From Polaribacter sp. HaHaR_3_91 (GTDB lineage: Bacteria; Bacteroidota; Bacteroidia; Flavobacteriales; Flavobacteriaceae), in the NCBI RefSeq assembly GCF_019278525.1, contig NZ_CP058986.1, forward strand, positions 3,797,001 through 3,861,000: a DNA stretch of 64,000 nucleotides, written 5' to 3'. A program made the position numbers and the translations under genes. Below the pieces are notes generated by a model. The model was not told where the DNA came from. It was given only the letters and a program-made list of their open reading frames with translations, and ran no database searches. Positions 46,201 through 55,829 of this stretch are shown one piece after another; position 1 is the first letter of the stretch; the number at the start of each line of letters is the position of its first letter.

Positions 46201-47558
46201 TATTTTTTCTTTTTCTTGTTATGCTTGTTGTAGTTTTTATCTCCTCTTGTTTTAGGCTTCTTATATTTTGCAGCAATTTCTCGTCTGTAAGAACCACCTA
46301 AATTTACTTGGCTATTTTTCTCACTCTTTTCGTGAAACGCAGGTCCTGGAACATATTCTAAAGAAGTTCTGTTCTTAGAAATCCCTTGATCTTCTTTCGG
46401 ACGTTCATCTTCTGTTAATAATTTAGAAATTTCAACGTGTTCTGGTAAGTCTAAAACCGGAATTTCATAATTCATTAATTCTTCAATACCTTTTTTTGTT
46501 TCTTGCTCGCTTGGAGTAGAAAAAAGAATCGTTTTTCCTGCTCTTTCTGCACGACCAGTTCTACCAATTCTGTGCATATAGTTTTCAGGAAATTCTGGTG
46601 TATCAAAATTGATAACATGAGAAACGTTGTCAAAATCTAAACCACGCGCCATTACATCGGTAGCTAGTAAAATTCGGTTTTTACCTTCGTCAAACTGTTT
46701 TATAGAACGAATTCTATAATTCTGCGTTTTATTAGAGTGAATCACACACATTTCATCATTAAACGCTTCTTGTAAGTGCTTAAATAACAAATCTGCAGTT
46801 CTTTTAAAACCAACAAAAATCAATACTTTATTATACGTTTCTTTATCTGCTAAAAGCTCATGTAACAAATTAACTTTGGTAAAAAAGTTAGGAATGTTAT
46901 AAGAAACTTGCTCTATATTATCTAAAGGTGTTCCACTTACTGCAACAGATATTTTCTCTGGATTTTTAAAGAAATCGTAAATTAACAAATCTACATCTTC
47001 CGTCATCGTAGCAGAAAATAATACGTTTTGTCTTCTTTCTGGAATCACGTCAAAGATATTCATCAACTGAAAACGAAACCCTAGATCTAACATTACATCT
47101 ACCTCATCAATTACTAATTTCTGAATAGATTTTAGCTTTAAAGCATTGCTCAACGCCAAGTCATATAAACGACCAGGAGTTGCCACAATAATATCTTGTC
47201 CTTGTAAAATAGCTTGTTTTTGGGTATTAATGTTTGCACCACCATACACACCTAAAACACGCGTATTAATATATTTAGATAGTTGTTCTATCTGTTCAAC
47301 CACTTGTAAAACAAGCTCACGCGTTGGTACCAAAACCAAAACTCGAGGATGTTTTTGCTTAGAAAACTTTAATTCTTGCAAAATAGGCATCATATACGCA
47401 AAGGTTTTTCCGGTACCTGTTTGCGCAATTCCCACTACATCTTTCCCCGATCTTACAACAGAAAATGCTTGTTCTTGTATTGGCGTTGGAGTTACATAAC
47501 CCAAATCGTCAATAGCATATTGTAATTGATTAGAGATTCCTAAATCTTGAAAAGTCAT
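46200..47558 (-). CDS. DEAD-box RNA helicase
   Basis: About 452 residues from the ATG at 47558. It has Q28, Walker A AQTGTGK (45-51), PTRE (78-81), TPGR (127-130), motif II DEVD (151-154), SAT (182-184) and the second domain ending in HRIGRTGR. The Walker B-type motif is DEVD in place of DEAD. A lysine-rich tail suggests RNA binding. The frame runs 40 codons further upstream but the promoter box at 47575-47582 fixes the start. It may act in ribosome biogenesis or RNA turnover. Confidence 0.95.
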   Translation of the reverse strand: MTFQDLGISNQLQYAIDDLGYVTPTPIQEQAFSVVRSGKDVVGIAQTGTGKTFAYMMPILQELKFSKQKHPRVLVLVPTRELVLQVVEQIEQLSKYINTRVLGVYGGANINTQKQAILQGQDIIVATPGRLYDLALSNALKLKSIQKLVIDEVDVMLDLGFRFQLMNIFDVIPERRQNVLFSATMTEDVDLLIYDFFKNPEKISVAVSGTPLDNIEQVSYNIPNFFTKVNLLHELLADKETYNKVLIFVGFKRTADLLFKHLQEAFNDEMCVIHSNKTQNYRIRSIKQFDEGKNRILLATDVMARGLDFDNVSHVINFDTPEFPENYMHRIGRTGRAERAGKTILFSTPSEQETKKGIEELMNYEIPVLDLPEHVEISKLLTEDERPKEDQGISKNRTSLEYVPGPAFHEKSEKNSQVNLGGSYRREIAAKYKKPKTRGDKNYNKHNKKKKK

Positions 47559-47574
47559 TCTTAATATTTTTCTG

Positions 47575-47582
47575 CAAAGGTA
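47575..47582 (-). promoter_or_regulatory. -10 box of DEAD-box gene
   Basis: Minus-strand TACCTTTG is an exact consensus match, about 17-24 bases before the ATG, so the leader is only about 10 bases. It decides the start against a longer frame. Confidence 0.6.
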
Positions 47583-47630
47583 CGTTTTATAAAACGCTAA
47601 ACAATAGCCCTTTTCACTAAGAATAATTTG

Positions 47631-47638
47631 TAGTTTTG
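47631..47638 (+). promoter_or_regulatory. -10 box of tatD operon
   Basis: TAGTTTTG matches the consensus exactly, 21 bases before the ATG, divergent from the helicase promoter with about 49 bases between the two boxes. Confidence 0.55.
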
Positions 47639-47658
47639 CAGCTGAAATTTTACACAAC

Positions 47659-48423
47659 ATGATTACAGATACACACACCCATTTATATTCTAGTCAGTTT
47701 AAAGAAGATCAATCAGAAATGATGCAACGCGCTAAATACGCCGGTGTTACTCGTTTTTTTATTCCTGCGATAGATTCTACATATACAGATAAAATGTTTC
47801 AATTAGAAAAAGACTATCCAAATGATGTTTTTTTAATGATGGGCTTACACCCTACTTCTGTTAAAGAAAACTATTTAGAAGAACTAGCGCATGTTAAAAA
47901 ATGGATTGATGAAAAGAAATTTTACGCTATTGGCGAAATCGGAATGGATTTATATTGGGATAAAACCTTTTTAACAGAACAGCAAGATGCTTTTAGAACA
48001 CAAATTCAGTGGGCAAAAGAGAAAAAAATGCCGATTAACATTCACTGTAGAAATGCTTTTGATGAAGTTTTTGAAGTATTAGAATCTGAAAAAAGTGATG
48101 ATTTAAGAGGGATTTTTCACTGTTTTACTGGGACTTTAGAACAAGCAAAACAAGCTATTTCTTACAATATGAAATTAGGAATTGGTGGTGTTGCTACTTT
48201 TAAAAATGGTAAGATTGATAAATTTTTGAATGAAATTGATATAAAGCACATTGTTTTAGAAACAGATGCGCCTTATTTAGCGCCAACTCCATACAGAGGA
48301 AAAAGAAATGAAAGTGCTTATTTAACCAACGTTGTTGATAAATTGGTAGATATTTACGGACTTTCTTTTGATGAAATTGCTGCCATTACAACTCAGAATT
48401 CTAAAGATGTTTTTGGTATATAA
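47659..48423 (+). CDS. TatD family metal-dependent hydrolase
   Basis: 254 residues forming a TIM barrel with metal ligands H6 and H8 (THTH), E93 in IGEIGMD, H129 (IHCRN), H154 and D203 (ETDAPY). The family includes DNases and D-aminoacyl-tRNA deacylases, so the exact substrate is not fixed. It is the first gene of a unit with a membrane protein and ogt. Confidence 0.93.
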   Translation: MITDTHTHLYSSQFKEDQSEMMQRAKYAGVTRFFIPAIDSTYTDKMFQLEKDYPNDVFLMMGLHPTSVKENYLEELAHVKKWIDEKKFYAIGEIGMDLYWDKTFLTEQQDAFRTQIQWAKEKKMPINIHCRNAFDEVFEVLESEKSDDLRGIFHCFTGTLEQAKQAISYNMKLGIGGVATFKNGKIDKFLNEIDIKHIVLETDAPYLAPTPYRGKRNESAYLTNVVDKLVDIYGLSFDEIAAITTQNSKDVFGI

Positions 48424-49134
48424 ATGGTATTTGATACAATTACAACAGAAGAAAAATTCTTCAATTTTGAACATCCTAAAACATATACTTATTTAGGACT
48501 AACAATTGGAATGTTTGCTTGTGTAATTATTTCAATCAACAAAGTATATTTAGAATTTGATTTTATAGAAACTATTTTTTACCCAGTAGCTGTTATTTCT
48601 TTTATAACCTTTATTGCTTCTGTATTTTTTACAATGTTTTCTAAAGAAGATATTTTGATAAATTATACAGGGTACCTAAAAATAACTTCGGATGAATTTA
48701 TTATTGATAAAGAAAAAATAAATTTTACTGATGTTATTTCTATTAAACTATCTGTTGATGACTATGAAGGGAAAGCAAAAAACACACATTCTAGCATTAA
48801 ACCAATGTACAGCATAGGTGTTAATAATTTTGTAGAAATCTCTACGGATGATAAAAAAATAGAAAAACAAATTCAAATTTGTAGCTTAAGAGAGACGCAT
48901 TTAATTTCTGACTTTTTATCTGCACAAATTGTAAAAAACAAGTTTACAAGAGCAAATCCGAAACAGTTAATTGCTATTTTTACTGATAAGTTTAAGAAAA
49001 CAGCAGCAGCAAGAAATTATATTGCAGAACAAATTAAGAACAAAAAGATAAAAACTGTTGAAGGTTTACTAATGATGAATTATTCCTCTGATGAAGAAGT
49101 TAAAGAATTAAGAAAAAAATACAACTTTAATTGA
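48424..49134 (+). CDS. Membrane protein, unknown, in tatD-ogt unit
   Basis: 236 residues with two hydrophobic helices (about 23-40 and 47-70) near the N terminus and a basic soluble C-terminal part. No domain recognised. The sequence after the helices has beta strands (ILINYTGYLKITSDEFIIDKE) that suggest a bPH- or GRAM-like fold, as inference. The ATG abuts the tatD stop, and its stop overlaps the ogt start by 4 bases. Confidence 0.7.
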   Translation: MVFDTITTEEKFFNFEHPKTYTYLGLTIGMFACVIISINKVYLEFDFIETIFYPVAVISFITFIASVFFTMFSKEDILINYTGYLKITSDEFIIDKEKINFTDVISIKLSVDDYEGKAKNTHSSIKPMYSIGVNNFVEISTDDKKIEKQIQICSLRETHLISDFLSAQIVKNKFTRANPKQLIAIFTDKFKKTAAARNYIAEQIKNKKIKTVEGLLMMNYSSDEEVKELRKKYNFN

Positions 49135-49625
49135 GTTTACAAACCACATATTACAAAACACCATTGGGAACCGCAAAAATTGTAGGTGATGAAAACGGAA
49201 TTCAATCGGTTTCGGTTTTAGATGAAGATTTCTCTACTGCGCTCGAAGAGACAAGTATGAAAACACCTGATTGTTTGCAAGAATGTGTCACTCAATTAGA
49301 CCAATATTTTTCTGGAAAAAGAATTGATTTCGATTTAAAATTAAATCCGCAAGGAACCGATTTTCAGAAAAAAGTTTGGAATGAATTATTGAATATTCCA
49401 TTTAATAAAACGAGAACTTATTTAGAACAAAGCAAATCTTTGGGAGATGTAAAAGCCATTAGAGCGGTTGCCTCTGCAAATGGTAAAAACCCAATTTGGA
49501 TTATCATTCCGTGTCATAGAGTTATTGGTTCAGATGGTTCTTTAACAGGATATGCTGGCGGAATTTGGCGTAAAAAATGGTTATTAGCGCATGAAAACCC
49601 TGTAAAGCAACAATCATTATTTTAA
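49131..49625 (+). CDS. ogt: Methylated-DNA-protein-cysteine methyltransferase
   Basis: 164 residues with the alkyl-acceptor site IPCHRV (C128), preceded by RAVASANGKNPIWIIIPCH. It removes O6-methyl from guanine in one turnover. The start is a TTG that overlaps the preceding stop (TTGA), so translation is coupled. It ends the tatD unit. Confidence 0.93.
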   Translation: MSLQTTYYKTPLGTAKIVGDENGIQSVSVLDEDFSTALEETSMKTPDCLQECVTQLDQYFSGKRIDFDLKLNPQGTDFQKKVWNELLNIPFNKTRTYLEQSKSLGDVKAIRAVASANGKNPIWIIIPCHRVIGSDGSLTGYAGGIWRKKWLLAHENPVKQQSLF

Positions 49626-49681
49626 TTTTTATTTTCAAACATTAAAAAACATATTTTTACGTTTAGAACATATAGTTTTTT

Positions 49682-52600
49682 ATGATTCAAAGAGTTCTCT
49701 TCTTCTTTTTACTTTTTATTGGATTCTCAATCCAATCTCAAACTGTATCTAAAGATTTTAGAGTGCAAAAATATTTGATTAAAAAAGATACCATTCAATT
49801 AGATTCTGTGGCTTTAAATCCGCAGAAATTTAAAGTAGTCAATGCTTTTTCAAAGGAAATTCCATTTTCTGAATATACCATCGATTTTAGCAATGCCGTT
49901 TTAATTATCGATTCAACAAAACACACAGAAATTACGGTTGAATATTTTAGGCTTCCAGATTTTATTACCAAAGTTTACACACCTTTTGATGATAAATTTA
50001 TCCTACCAAATGGCACAAATACGGGTAAATTATACAGTTTAACCACCAATAAAAAAGTATCGGACATAAAATTATTTGATGGTTTACAAACCAAAGGATT
50101 TATCACTAGGGGAATTACTTCTGGAAACAACCAAAATGCAGTTACAAACTCTGCTTTAGATTTAGAAATATCAGGTAAACTCTCTAAAGACGTTACCTTA
50201 AAAGCAAATATTTTTGACACCAATATTCCCATTCAAGAAAATGGGTATTCTCAAGATATTACTGATTTCGATCGTATTTTTATTGAAATGTTTACCGATA
50301 ATTGGCGCGTAAAAGCGGGTGATATTTCATTACAAAACACCAAAAGTTACTTCTTACCTTTTACCAAACAAGTTTCTGGTTTATTGGTAGAAGCCCAGCT
50401 AAACGAAAATTTTAAAGTTGCTGCTTCTGGTGCAGTTGTAAGAGGACGATTTAGCTCGTATAACATTACAAGTGTAGAAGGCAACCAAGGTCCTTATAAA
50501 ATTTTAGGAGCCAATAATGAAACTGCTATTTTAATTATTGAAGGTAGCGAGAAGGTATTTATCAACGGAATTCAGATTAAACGTGGAGAAGAAAACGATT
50601 ATACCATCGATTATAATCTTGGAGAAATAGAGTTCAACACTACTTATCCAATCACCAATGATATGAGAATTCAGATTGATTTTCAGTATTCAGAAAGAAA
50701 CTATACGCGTTTTATAACATATGATGAAGCTTCCTATGAAGGTGAAAAATTTAGCATCGCTGGTTATTTTTATTCGGAGAATGACGCTAAAAACCAACCC
50801 ATTCAGCAAAATTTAACTACAGAACAAAAGCAAATCTTAGAAAGTGCAGGTAACAATACAGATTTAATGATTGCAGAAAGTGCCTATGAAGATGCTTTTA
50901 ATGATAATAAAATCTTGTATAAAAAGGTACTTAATGGAAGTGAAGAAATTTTTGAATACTCCAACAACGCTACAGATGAATTGTACACGGTAACTTTTTC
51001 TAATGTTGGTAACAATTTAGGAGATTATGTTTTAGATGAAACCACCGCAATCGGTAATATTTTTTTGTTTGTGGGCACAAATCAAGGAAATTACAATCCT
51101 ATCATCCGTTTAACTCCACCAACAAAATCTCAGTTGTTTATTGTACAATCTTCATACAATCCTTCAGAAAAAACGATTATTAATACAGAAGTTGCACTTA
51201 GTAATAATGACGCCAATTTGTTTTCTACCATAGATGATGCCCAAAATAAAGCCATTGCAACAAAGGTAAATTGGCAGCAAACTTTAATTGATAAAGAATG
51301 GAAACTACAAAGTAATGTAAGCCATGAATTTGTACAAAATAATTTTAAAACCGCTCAACGTTGGGAATCTGTCGAGTTTAATAGAGATTGGAATATTTTA
51401 ACCAACGACGCTACTAAAAGTTATTTTCAATCGGAATTTAGTTTACAAAATAAAAAGGAAGATTTTATTTTATATCGATACAACAACTTAACATATAAAG
51501 ATATTTTTTCTGGTAACAAACATGAACTACAATCTAAAATAAAGTTAAAAAACACTTCTTTTTATGTAAATGGTAGTTTTTTAAAAAATACCTCAACCAC
51601 AGAAGATAACTCCTTTTTTACAGCAAAAGCGAAAGCAGAACACGATTTTAATAAAAAATGGTTGGGTGCATTTATTAATTTTGAAACCAATAGTAGAAAA
51701 GATATTACTTCACAAGAATTTATCAATACAAGTCATAAATTTAAAGAATATGAAACTTATTTTGGTATTGGAGACTCTACCAATGTGTTTGCTAAAATGG
51801 GGTTTAATTACAGAAATAACGACAGTATAAAATCGAATAGTTTTACAGAAATCAACAATAGAAAAACGTTTTACATCAACAGTAAAATCATTCAGAACAA
51901 ACAAACCAATTTAAGTGTTTTTGCCAATTACAGACTTACAGAAAACAAGTTTACAGACAATGAAAAATCGTTAAATTCTAAAGTTGTTTTTAATCAGGAA
52001 TTATTTAATAGTTTTATCAATTTAGGAACCGTTTATGAAACCTCATCGGGTAACGTTGCCCAACAAGAATATATTTACGTAAAAACAGAACCTGGTTTAG
52101 GCTATTATACTTGGATAGATTATAACAGCGACGGCGTTAAGGATTTTGATGAATTTGAAGTTGCAGAATTTCAAGACCAAGCAGAATATTTGCGTTTACC
52201 AAAACCAAACTTACAATTTATTGCTACGCAACGTGCAAAATTTACACAGTCTATAACATTAAATCCAAGAATTTGGACAGCTAAAAATGGGATTAAAAAA
52301 TTGCTTTCTAATTTTTACAATCAGAGTTTTTTAAGTGTAGAAAATGAACAGCAAAGAATAGGAAATTCTTTTAATTTTAATCCTTTTGATTTTGATGAAA
52401 GTAAACTGATTGGTTTAAATTTCAGTCTTAGAAATAGTCTTTATTTCAATAGAAATCTTCAAAAATATAGCACAACCTACACCTACGGAAAAAACAGAAA
52501 TAAGCAACAATACTTTATAGGAAACCAAGAAAACAACATTGAGTTACATCAGCTAGATTTTGCACATAAATTTGCAACTTTTTGGTTGCTTGAGTTAATG

Positions 52601-53059
52601 GGTAAAACCGCTGAAAACGATTTAGCAACAGCCAATTTTAACAATAGAAACTATACAATTAATGCCATCGAATTTCAACCAAAAATTAGTTTTTTATACA
52701 ATGATAGCAATCGTTTAACGGCTTTTTATCACTTTAAAAACAAAGAGAACCAACTCGCAGATTTTGAACATTTGAAGCAACAAAAATTCGGAATTGAATA
52801 TTTCTACATCAACAGTAAAAAGAATCAAATTTCTGCCAACGCAAACGTGTTTTTGAATGACTTTACAGGAGATACGAACTCGCCCGTTGCCTACCAAATG
52901 TTAGAAGGTTTACAAGATGGAAAAAATTACACTTGGAATCTTTTATTCAATCAAAAATTAAATACTTTTTTAAATCTGAATTTATCTTATTTGGGTAGAA
53001 AGAGTGAAAGCACAAAAACAATCCATACCGGAAGTGTGCAATTAAGAGCTATTTTTTAG
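49682..53059 (+). CDS. Very large outer-membrane barrel-like protein
   Basis: 1125 residues. A signal peptide (LFFFLLFIGFSIQSQ) is followed by an N-terminal Ig- or beta-rich portion (about 20-380) and a long C-terminal series of alternating strands ending in LRAIF, which suggests an outer-membrane barrel. A single EF-hand-type loop at residues 813-824 reads D-Y-N-S-D-G-V-K-D-F-D-E with all ligand positions. I do not recognise a named family. It may be surface-linked or a secretion-related protein; similar proteins are conserved and unnamed in Flavobacteriia. A TACGTTTA box lies 17-24 bases upstream (49658-49665). Confidence 0.75.
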   Translation: MIQRVLFFFLLFIGFSIQSQTVSKDFRVQKYLIKKDTIQLDSVALNPQKFKVVNAFSKEIPFSEYTIDFSNAVLIIDSTKHTEITVEYFRLPDFITKVYTPFDDKFILPNGTNTGKLYSLTTNKKVSDIKLFDGLQTKGFITRGITSGNNQNAVTNSALDLEISGKLSKDVTLKANIFDTNIPIQENGYSQDITDFDRIFIEMFTDNWRVKAGDISLQNTKSYFLPFTKQVSGLLVEAQLNENFKVAASGAVVRGRFSSYNITSVEGNQGPYKILGANNETAILIIEGSEKVFINGIQIKRGEENDYTIDYNLGEIEFNTTYPITNDMRIQIDFQYSERNYTRFITYDEASYEGEKFSIAGYFYSENDAKNQPIQQNLTTEQKQILESAGNNTDLMIAESAYEDAFNDNKILYKKVLNGSEEIFEYSNNATDELYTVTFSNVGNNLGDYVLDETTAIGNIFLFVGTNQGNYNPIIRLTPPTKSQLFIVQSSYNPSEKTIINTEVALSNNDANLFSTIDDAQNKAIATKVNWQQTLIDKEWKLQSNVSHEFVQNNFKTAQRWESVEFNRDWNILTNDATKSYFQSEFSLQNKKEDFILYRYNNLTYKDIFSGNKHELQSKIKLKNTSFYVNGSFLKNTSTTEDNSFFTAKAKAEHDFNKKWLGAFINFETNSRKDITSQEFINTSHKFKEYETYFGIGDSTNVFAKMGFNYRNNDSIKSNSFTEINNRKTFYINSKIIQNKQTNLSVFANYRLTENKFTDNEKSLNSKVVFNQELFNSFINLGTVYETSSGNVAQQEYIYVKTEPGLGYYTWIDYNSDGVKDFDEFEVAEFQDQAEYLRLPKPNLQFIATQRAKFTQSITLNPRIWTAKNGIKKLLSNFYNQSFLSVENEQQRIGNSFNFNPFDFDESKLIGLNFSLRNSLYFNRNLQKYSTTYTYGKNRNKQQYFIGNQENNIELHQLDFAHKFATFWLLELMGKTAENDLATANFNNRNYTINAIEFQPKISFLYNDSNRLTAFYHFKNKENQLADFEHLKQQKFGIEYFYINSKKNQISANANVFLNDFTGDTNSPVAYQMLEGLQDGKNYTWNLLFNQKLNTFLNLNLSYLGRKSESTKTIHTGSVQLRAIF

Positions 53060-53079
53060 AAACTTGGGTACTTTTTTAA

Positions 53080-53087
53080 TACGTTTG
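53080..53087 (+). promoter_or_regulatory. -10 box of first small barrel gene
   Basis: TACGTTTG matches the consensus exactly and lies 25-32 bases before the ATG at 53112. It shows the frame start at 53064 is not the real one. Confidence 0.5.
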
Positions 53088-53111
53088 TTACATCAACCAA
53101 AAAAAACTATT

Positions 53112-53675
53112 ATGAAAAAAATTACATTATTTCTTCTATTGTTTACTTCAGCAATTTCTATTGCTCAAGAAAAAGAAGAACAACATCCACAAGACATCAA
53201 TAAAAAACACGAAGTAAAATTAAATGTATTAGGTGCGCTAGCTTTTGAATGGATAGATGTTTCTTATGAGTATTTAATTAATGATGAATCTTCTTTTGGA
53301 GTTGGAGTTCTAGTTGGGTTTGACAAAAATGAAGATGTAGATGAGTATCGAAAATTTTCTTTAACGCCTTTTTATAGAAGATACTTCTCAAGTAAATTTG
53401 CAAGAGGTTTTTTTGTAGAAGGTTTTGGAATGTTGCATTCTTATGAAAACAATAATTACGACTATTATATTGATGGTTATGGAAATTATAATAGTTCTTA
53501 TAATGGAGATACTAAAACGGAATTTGCTGTTGGTATTTCTGTTGGAGGAAAATTTATTTCTAAAAAAGGCTTTACAACAGAAATATATTTAGGGTTAGGA
53601 CGCAATTTAGGTGGAGATAATAGCTCTTTAGAGGCTGTAGGTAGAGGTGGAATCTCTTTAGGATATAGATTCTAA
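53112..53675 (+). CDS. Small outer-membrane beta-barrel protein
   Basis: About 187 residues from the ATG at 53112. The signal peptide (ITLFLLLFTSAISIAQ) is followed by an eight-strand-like barrel with short acidic turns and a C-terminal GGISLGYRF, the typical terminal barrel strand. The pattern resembles DUF3575-type or OmpW-like barrels. A paralogue follows immediately. Function unknown. Confidence 0.8.
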   Translation: MKKITLFLLLFTSAISIAQEKEEQHPQDINKKHEVKLNVLGALAFEWIDVSYEYLINDESSFGVGVLVGFDKNEDVDEYRKFSLTPFYRRYFSSKFARGFFVEGFGMLHSYENNNYDYYIDGYGNYNSSYNGDTKTEFAVGISVGGKFISKKGFTTEIYLGLGRNLGGDNSSLEAVGRGGISLGYRF

Positions 53676-53691
53676 AACCAATCTTATTTAT

Positions 53692-53699
53692 TAGATTTG
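53692..53699 (+). promoter_or_regulatory. -10 box of second small barrel gene
   Basis: TAGATTTG is an exact consensus match, 40-47 bases before the ATG at 53739, so the second paralogue has its own promoter. Confidence 0.5.
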
Positions 53700-53738
53700 C
53701 ACTCTATAAAAATCATTAAATACAAAAAAACAAAAAAC

Positions 53739-54242
53739 ATGAAAAAATTACTTTTAGCTTTCGGACTTTTAGCGAGTACTTTAAGCTACGCACAACAAGA
53801 AATTAAATTAGACATTGGAGATGCATTGGTTATAAAAAGTTTAGAGTTTTCTTATGAGAACTACATCTCTGAAAGTTCTTCTTTTGGTATTTCTGCTTTA
53901 TTTAACTTAGCCAATCAAGATGATAGTTTTAGATACAATGAAAACACTATGATTACACCTTATTACCGTAATTATTTTTCTACAAACGAAGAATGGAACT
54001 TTTTTGGTGAAGCTTTTTTAGGAATCAATTCTGGAAAAGAAGAATCTGATGAAGAAAACAACCCTGGAGTTTACGATAACAAATATACAGATGGTGCCTT
54101 AGGTGTTGCTGTTGGTACAAAGTATATTACAGGAAGTGGTTTAACTATTGATGTACACGCTGGTGTTGGTAGAAACTTATTTGGATCTGACTCACCTACT
54201 TTAGTACCTAGATTAGGTGTTAATATTGGTTGGAGATTCTAA
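53739..54242 (+). CDS. Small outer-membrane beta-barrel protein, paralogue
   Basis: About 167 residues from the ATG at 53739 (MKKLLLAFGLLASTLSYAQQ signal). It shares the strand order of the gene before it: ISESSSFGISALF, TPYYRNYFS, GEAFLGINSG and the terminal RLGVNIGWRF. The two genes are a tandem duplication that has diverged. It is followed by a strong hairpin. Confidence 0.8.
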   Translation: MKKLLLAFGLLASTLSYAQQEIKLDIGDALVIKSLEFSYENYISESSSFGISALFNLANQDDSFRYNENTMITPYYRNYFSTNEEWNFFGEAFLGINSGKEESDEENNPGVYDNKYTDGALGVAVGTKYITGSGLTIDVHAGVGRNLFGSDSPTLVPRLGVNIGWRF

Positions 54243-54265
54243 TTTAAACATCTCTTATAATTTAT

Positions 54266-54289
54266 AAAACGCACTCTAGAGTGCGTTTT
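54266..54289 (+). terminator. Terminator after the paired barrels
   Basis: Perfect 12-base palindrome AAAACGCACTCT/AGAGTGCGTTTT, followed by TTTT. Confidence 0.8.
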
Positions 54290-54482
54290 TTTTGTTACAT
54301 ATAGCATTGTACTCTATTTAAACGAACTATGCACTTAATTTTAGACCCTTAAAAGAGTCTTATATACTTTAACAATAATATATAATCATTACAAAAAAAT
54401 AGTTTACTCACTCTTTTAAGCAAAAACAAACTGTAAATAAAGCACTCATTATTTCTTCTTACATGTAAAACTATAAAACATA
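54290..54482. other. AT-rich gap without a gene
   Basis: The stretch between the + strand terminator and the minus-strand terminator holds no believable reading frame, RNA structure or promoter match. Confidence 0.6.
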
Positions 54483-54484
54483 AA

Positions 54485-54510
54485 AAAAGCAGGCTTAAAA
54501 GCCTGCTTTT
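54485..54510. terminator. Terminator of the beta-helix lipoprotein gene
   Basis: Perfect 10-base stem AAAAGCAGGC/GCCTGCTTTT with a 6-base loop, 29 bases after the minus-strand stop and flanked by A and T runs, so it can serve both strands. Confidence 0.8.
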
Positions 54511-54539
54511 TATTAAAGTAAATTATTTATTATATCTTC

Positions 54540-55709
54540 TTAGAAGTTATAACCAGTCCAAGAAAATACAGAATTATCTGCTCCACCAGTTGTACCAGCT
54601 GTTAAAGTAATACTAGCTCCACCAACAGTAGTGTTTTTTACATCTGTAATATCTAAACCGTTTGCAGTGTTTGCAATACCAGTTATAGTAGTAGACTCTG
54701 TAGAATCAGATTTACTATCTTGTAAATCTACAACATCTCCAAATAATGCTCCAGCTCCTAAAGCTAAATATGCATTTGTAATAGTTGCAGTAGCATCTCT
54801 TCTAATTTTAATACCATCAGACATTTCTACACCGTCTGCATTATTAATAATTGTAACACCATTGATAGTAAAATTAGATTCGTTAATATCAGAAGGAGAG
54901 TTTCCATCTAAGTTACCATCAGCTTCAATTCCTCTTGGATCAGAAGTTACAGCAGTATAACCATTTTCTCTAACTCCGTATAAGTTTGTACAAGTACCAA
55001 CATAACCTTGAGAAAAATCGAACATATCATCTTTTGCGTTTACAACTAAAATGTTAGATACATTTACAGTACCTCCAAAAAATTCTATACCATCATCATC
55101 ACCATTAAAAATAGCAATGTTAGAAATTGATGTACCAGCACCAACTCCGTTTAAAGTTAAACCATTATGTTCTGCTTCATCATCAATTCTTGCACCAGTA
55201 TACTCCATGATTACATAATCTAAAACTCCTGAGTTATCATCAACATCAGAACCTCCAAATAAAATTGAATTTTTAACTTCTGTTGCAGCATTACTATCTG
55301 CCCCAGATTGTCTACTTAAAGGAGCATTACCGTTTAAGATAATTCCACCCCAATCTCCTGCATTTGGAATAATTGCACTAGATGTAAATTTAATAGGGTT
55401 CTCTGCAGTACCATCTGCTATTATTTTACCTCCTTTTTCTACCAAAATATAAACATCTGTACCACCTGCTAAAGCATTAACTGTTGTACCAGCTTCTATT
55501 GTTAAAGTTGCGCCAGATTTTACTAAAAGTGCTCCTGTTAAGTTATGAGCAACACCAGAACTTAAAGTTAAATCAGACGTTAAATTTCCTGCTAAGTTTT
55601 GTGCAGTTACTTCTCCCCCAACAATTACTGCAGCATCATCATCACTTAAAGAACAACTACTTAATACTAAAGATGCAATTGCAACGATTGATAAAATTGA
55701 TTTTTTCAT
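54540..55709 (-). CDS. Beta-helix lipoprotein beside TonB receptor
   Basis: About 389 residues from the ATG at 55709. The lipobox is LVLSSC (C19). The remainder has many short turns with N, D and G (FGGSDVDDNSGVLDYVIMEYTGA, FNGDDDGIEFFGGTVNVSNI) in a rhythm of a right-handed beta helix. The product is probably on the cell surface as a binding partner of the TonB receptor encoded upstream, and similar proteins are often misnamed multidrug transporters. It lies after the receptor gene on the same strand with a gap of about 120 bases, and a promoter-like CAACTTTG lies 49-56 bases before the ATG. Confidence 0.75.
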   Translation of the reverse strand: MKKSILSIVAIASLVLSSCSLSDDDAAVIVGGEVTAQNLAGNLTSDLTLSSGVAHNLTGALLVKSGATLTIEAGTTVNALAGGTDVYILVEKGGKIIADGTAENPIKFTSSAIIPNAGDWGGIILNGNAPLSRQSGADSNAATEVKNSILFGGSDVDDNSGVLDYVIMEYTGARIDDEAEHNGLTLNGVGAGTSISNIAIFNGDDDGIEFFGGTVNVSNILVVNAKDDMFDFSQGYVGTCTNLYGVRENGYTAVTSDPRGIEADGNLDGNSPSDINESNFTINGVTIINNADGVEMSDGIKIRRDATATITNAYLALGAGALFGDVVDLQDSKSDSTESTTITGIANTANGLDITDVKNTTVGGASITLTAGTTGGADNSVFSWTGYNF

Positions 55710-55829
55710 TTTTGTTTTTATTAATTTATTTAAATTGTTTAGTTTTATTAACTTCTGCAAAGTTGCACTTACAATGTCTATTTTGTTTTATCTAAATCTT
55801 AAAGAATTGTTATTAAAACAAGGGTTTCT

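Noticed and set aside
47559..47678. 40-codon upstream extension of the helicase
   Set aside because: It lies ahead of the promoter box and overlaps the tatD start region; the family begins at MTFQDLG.
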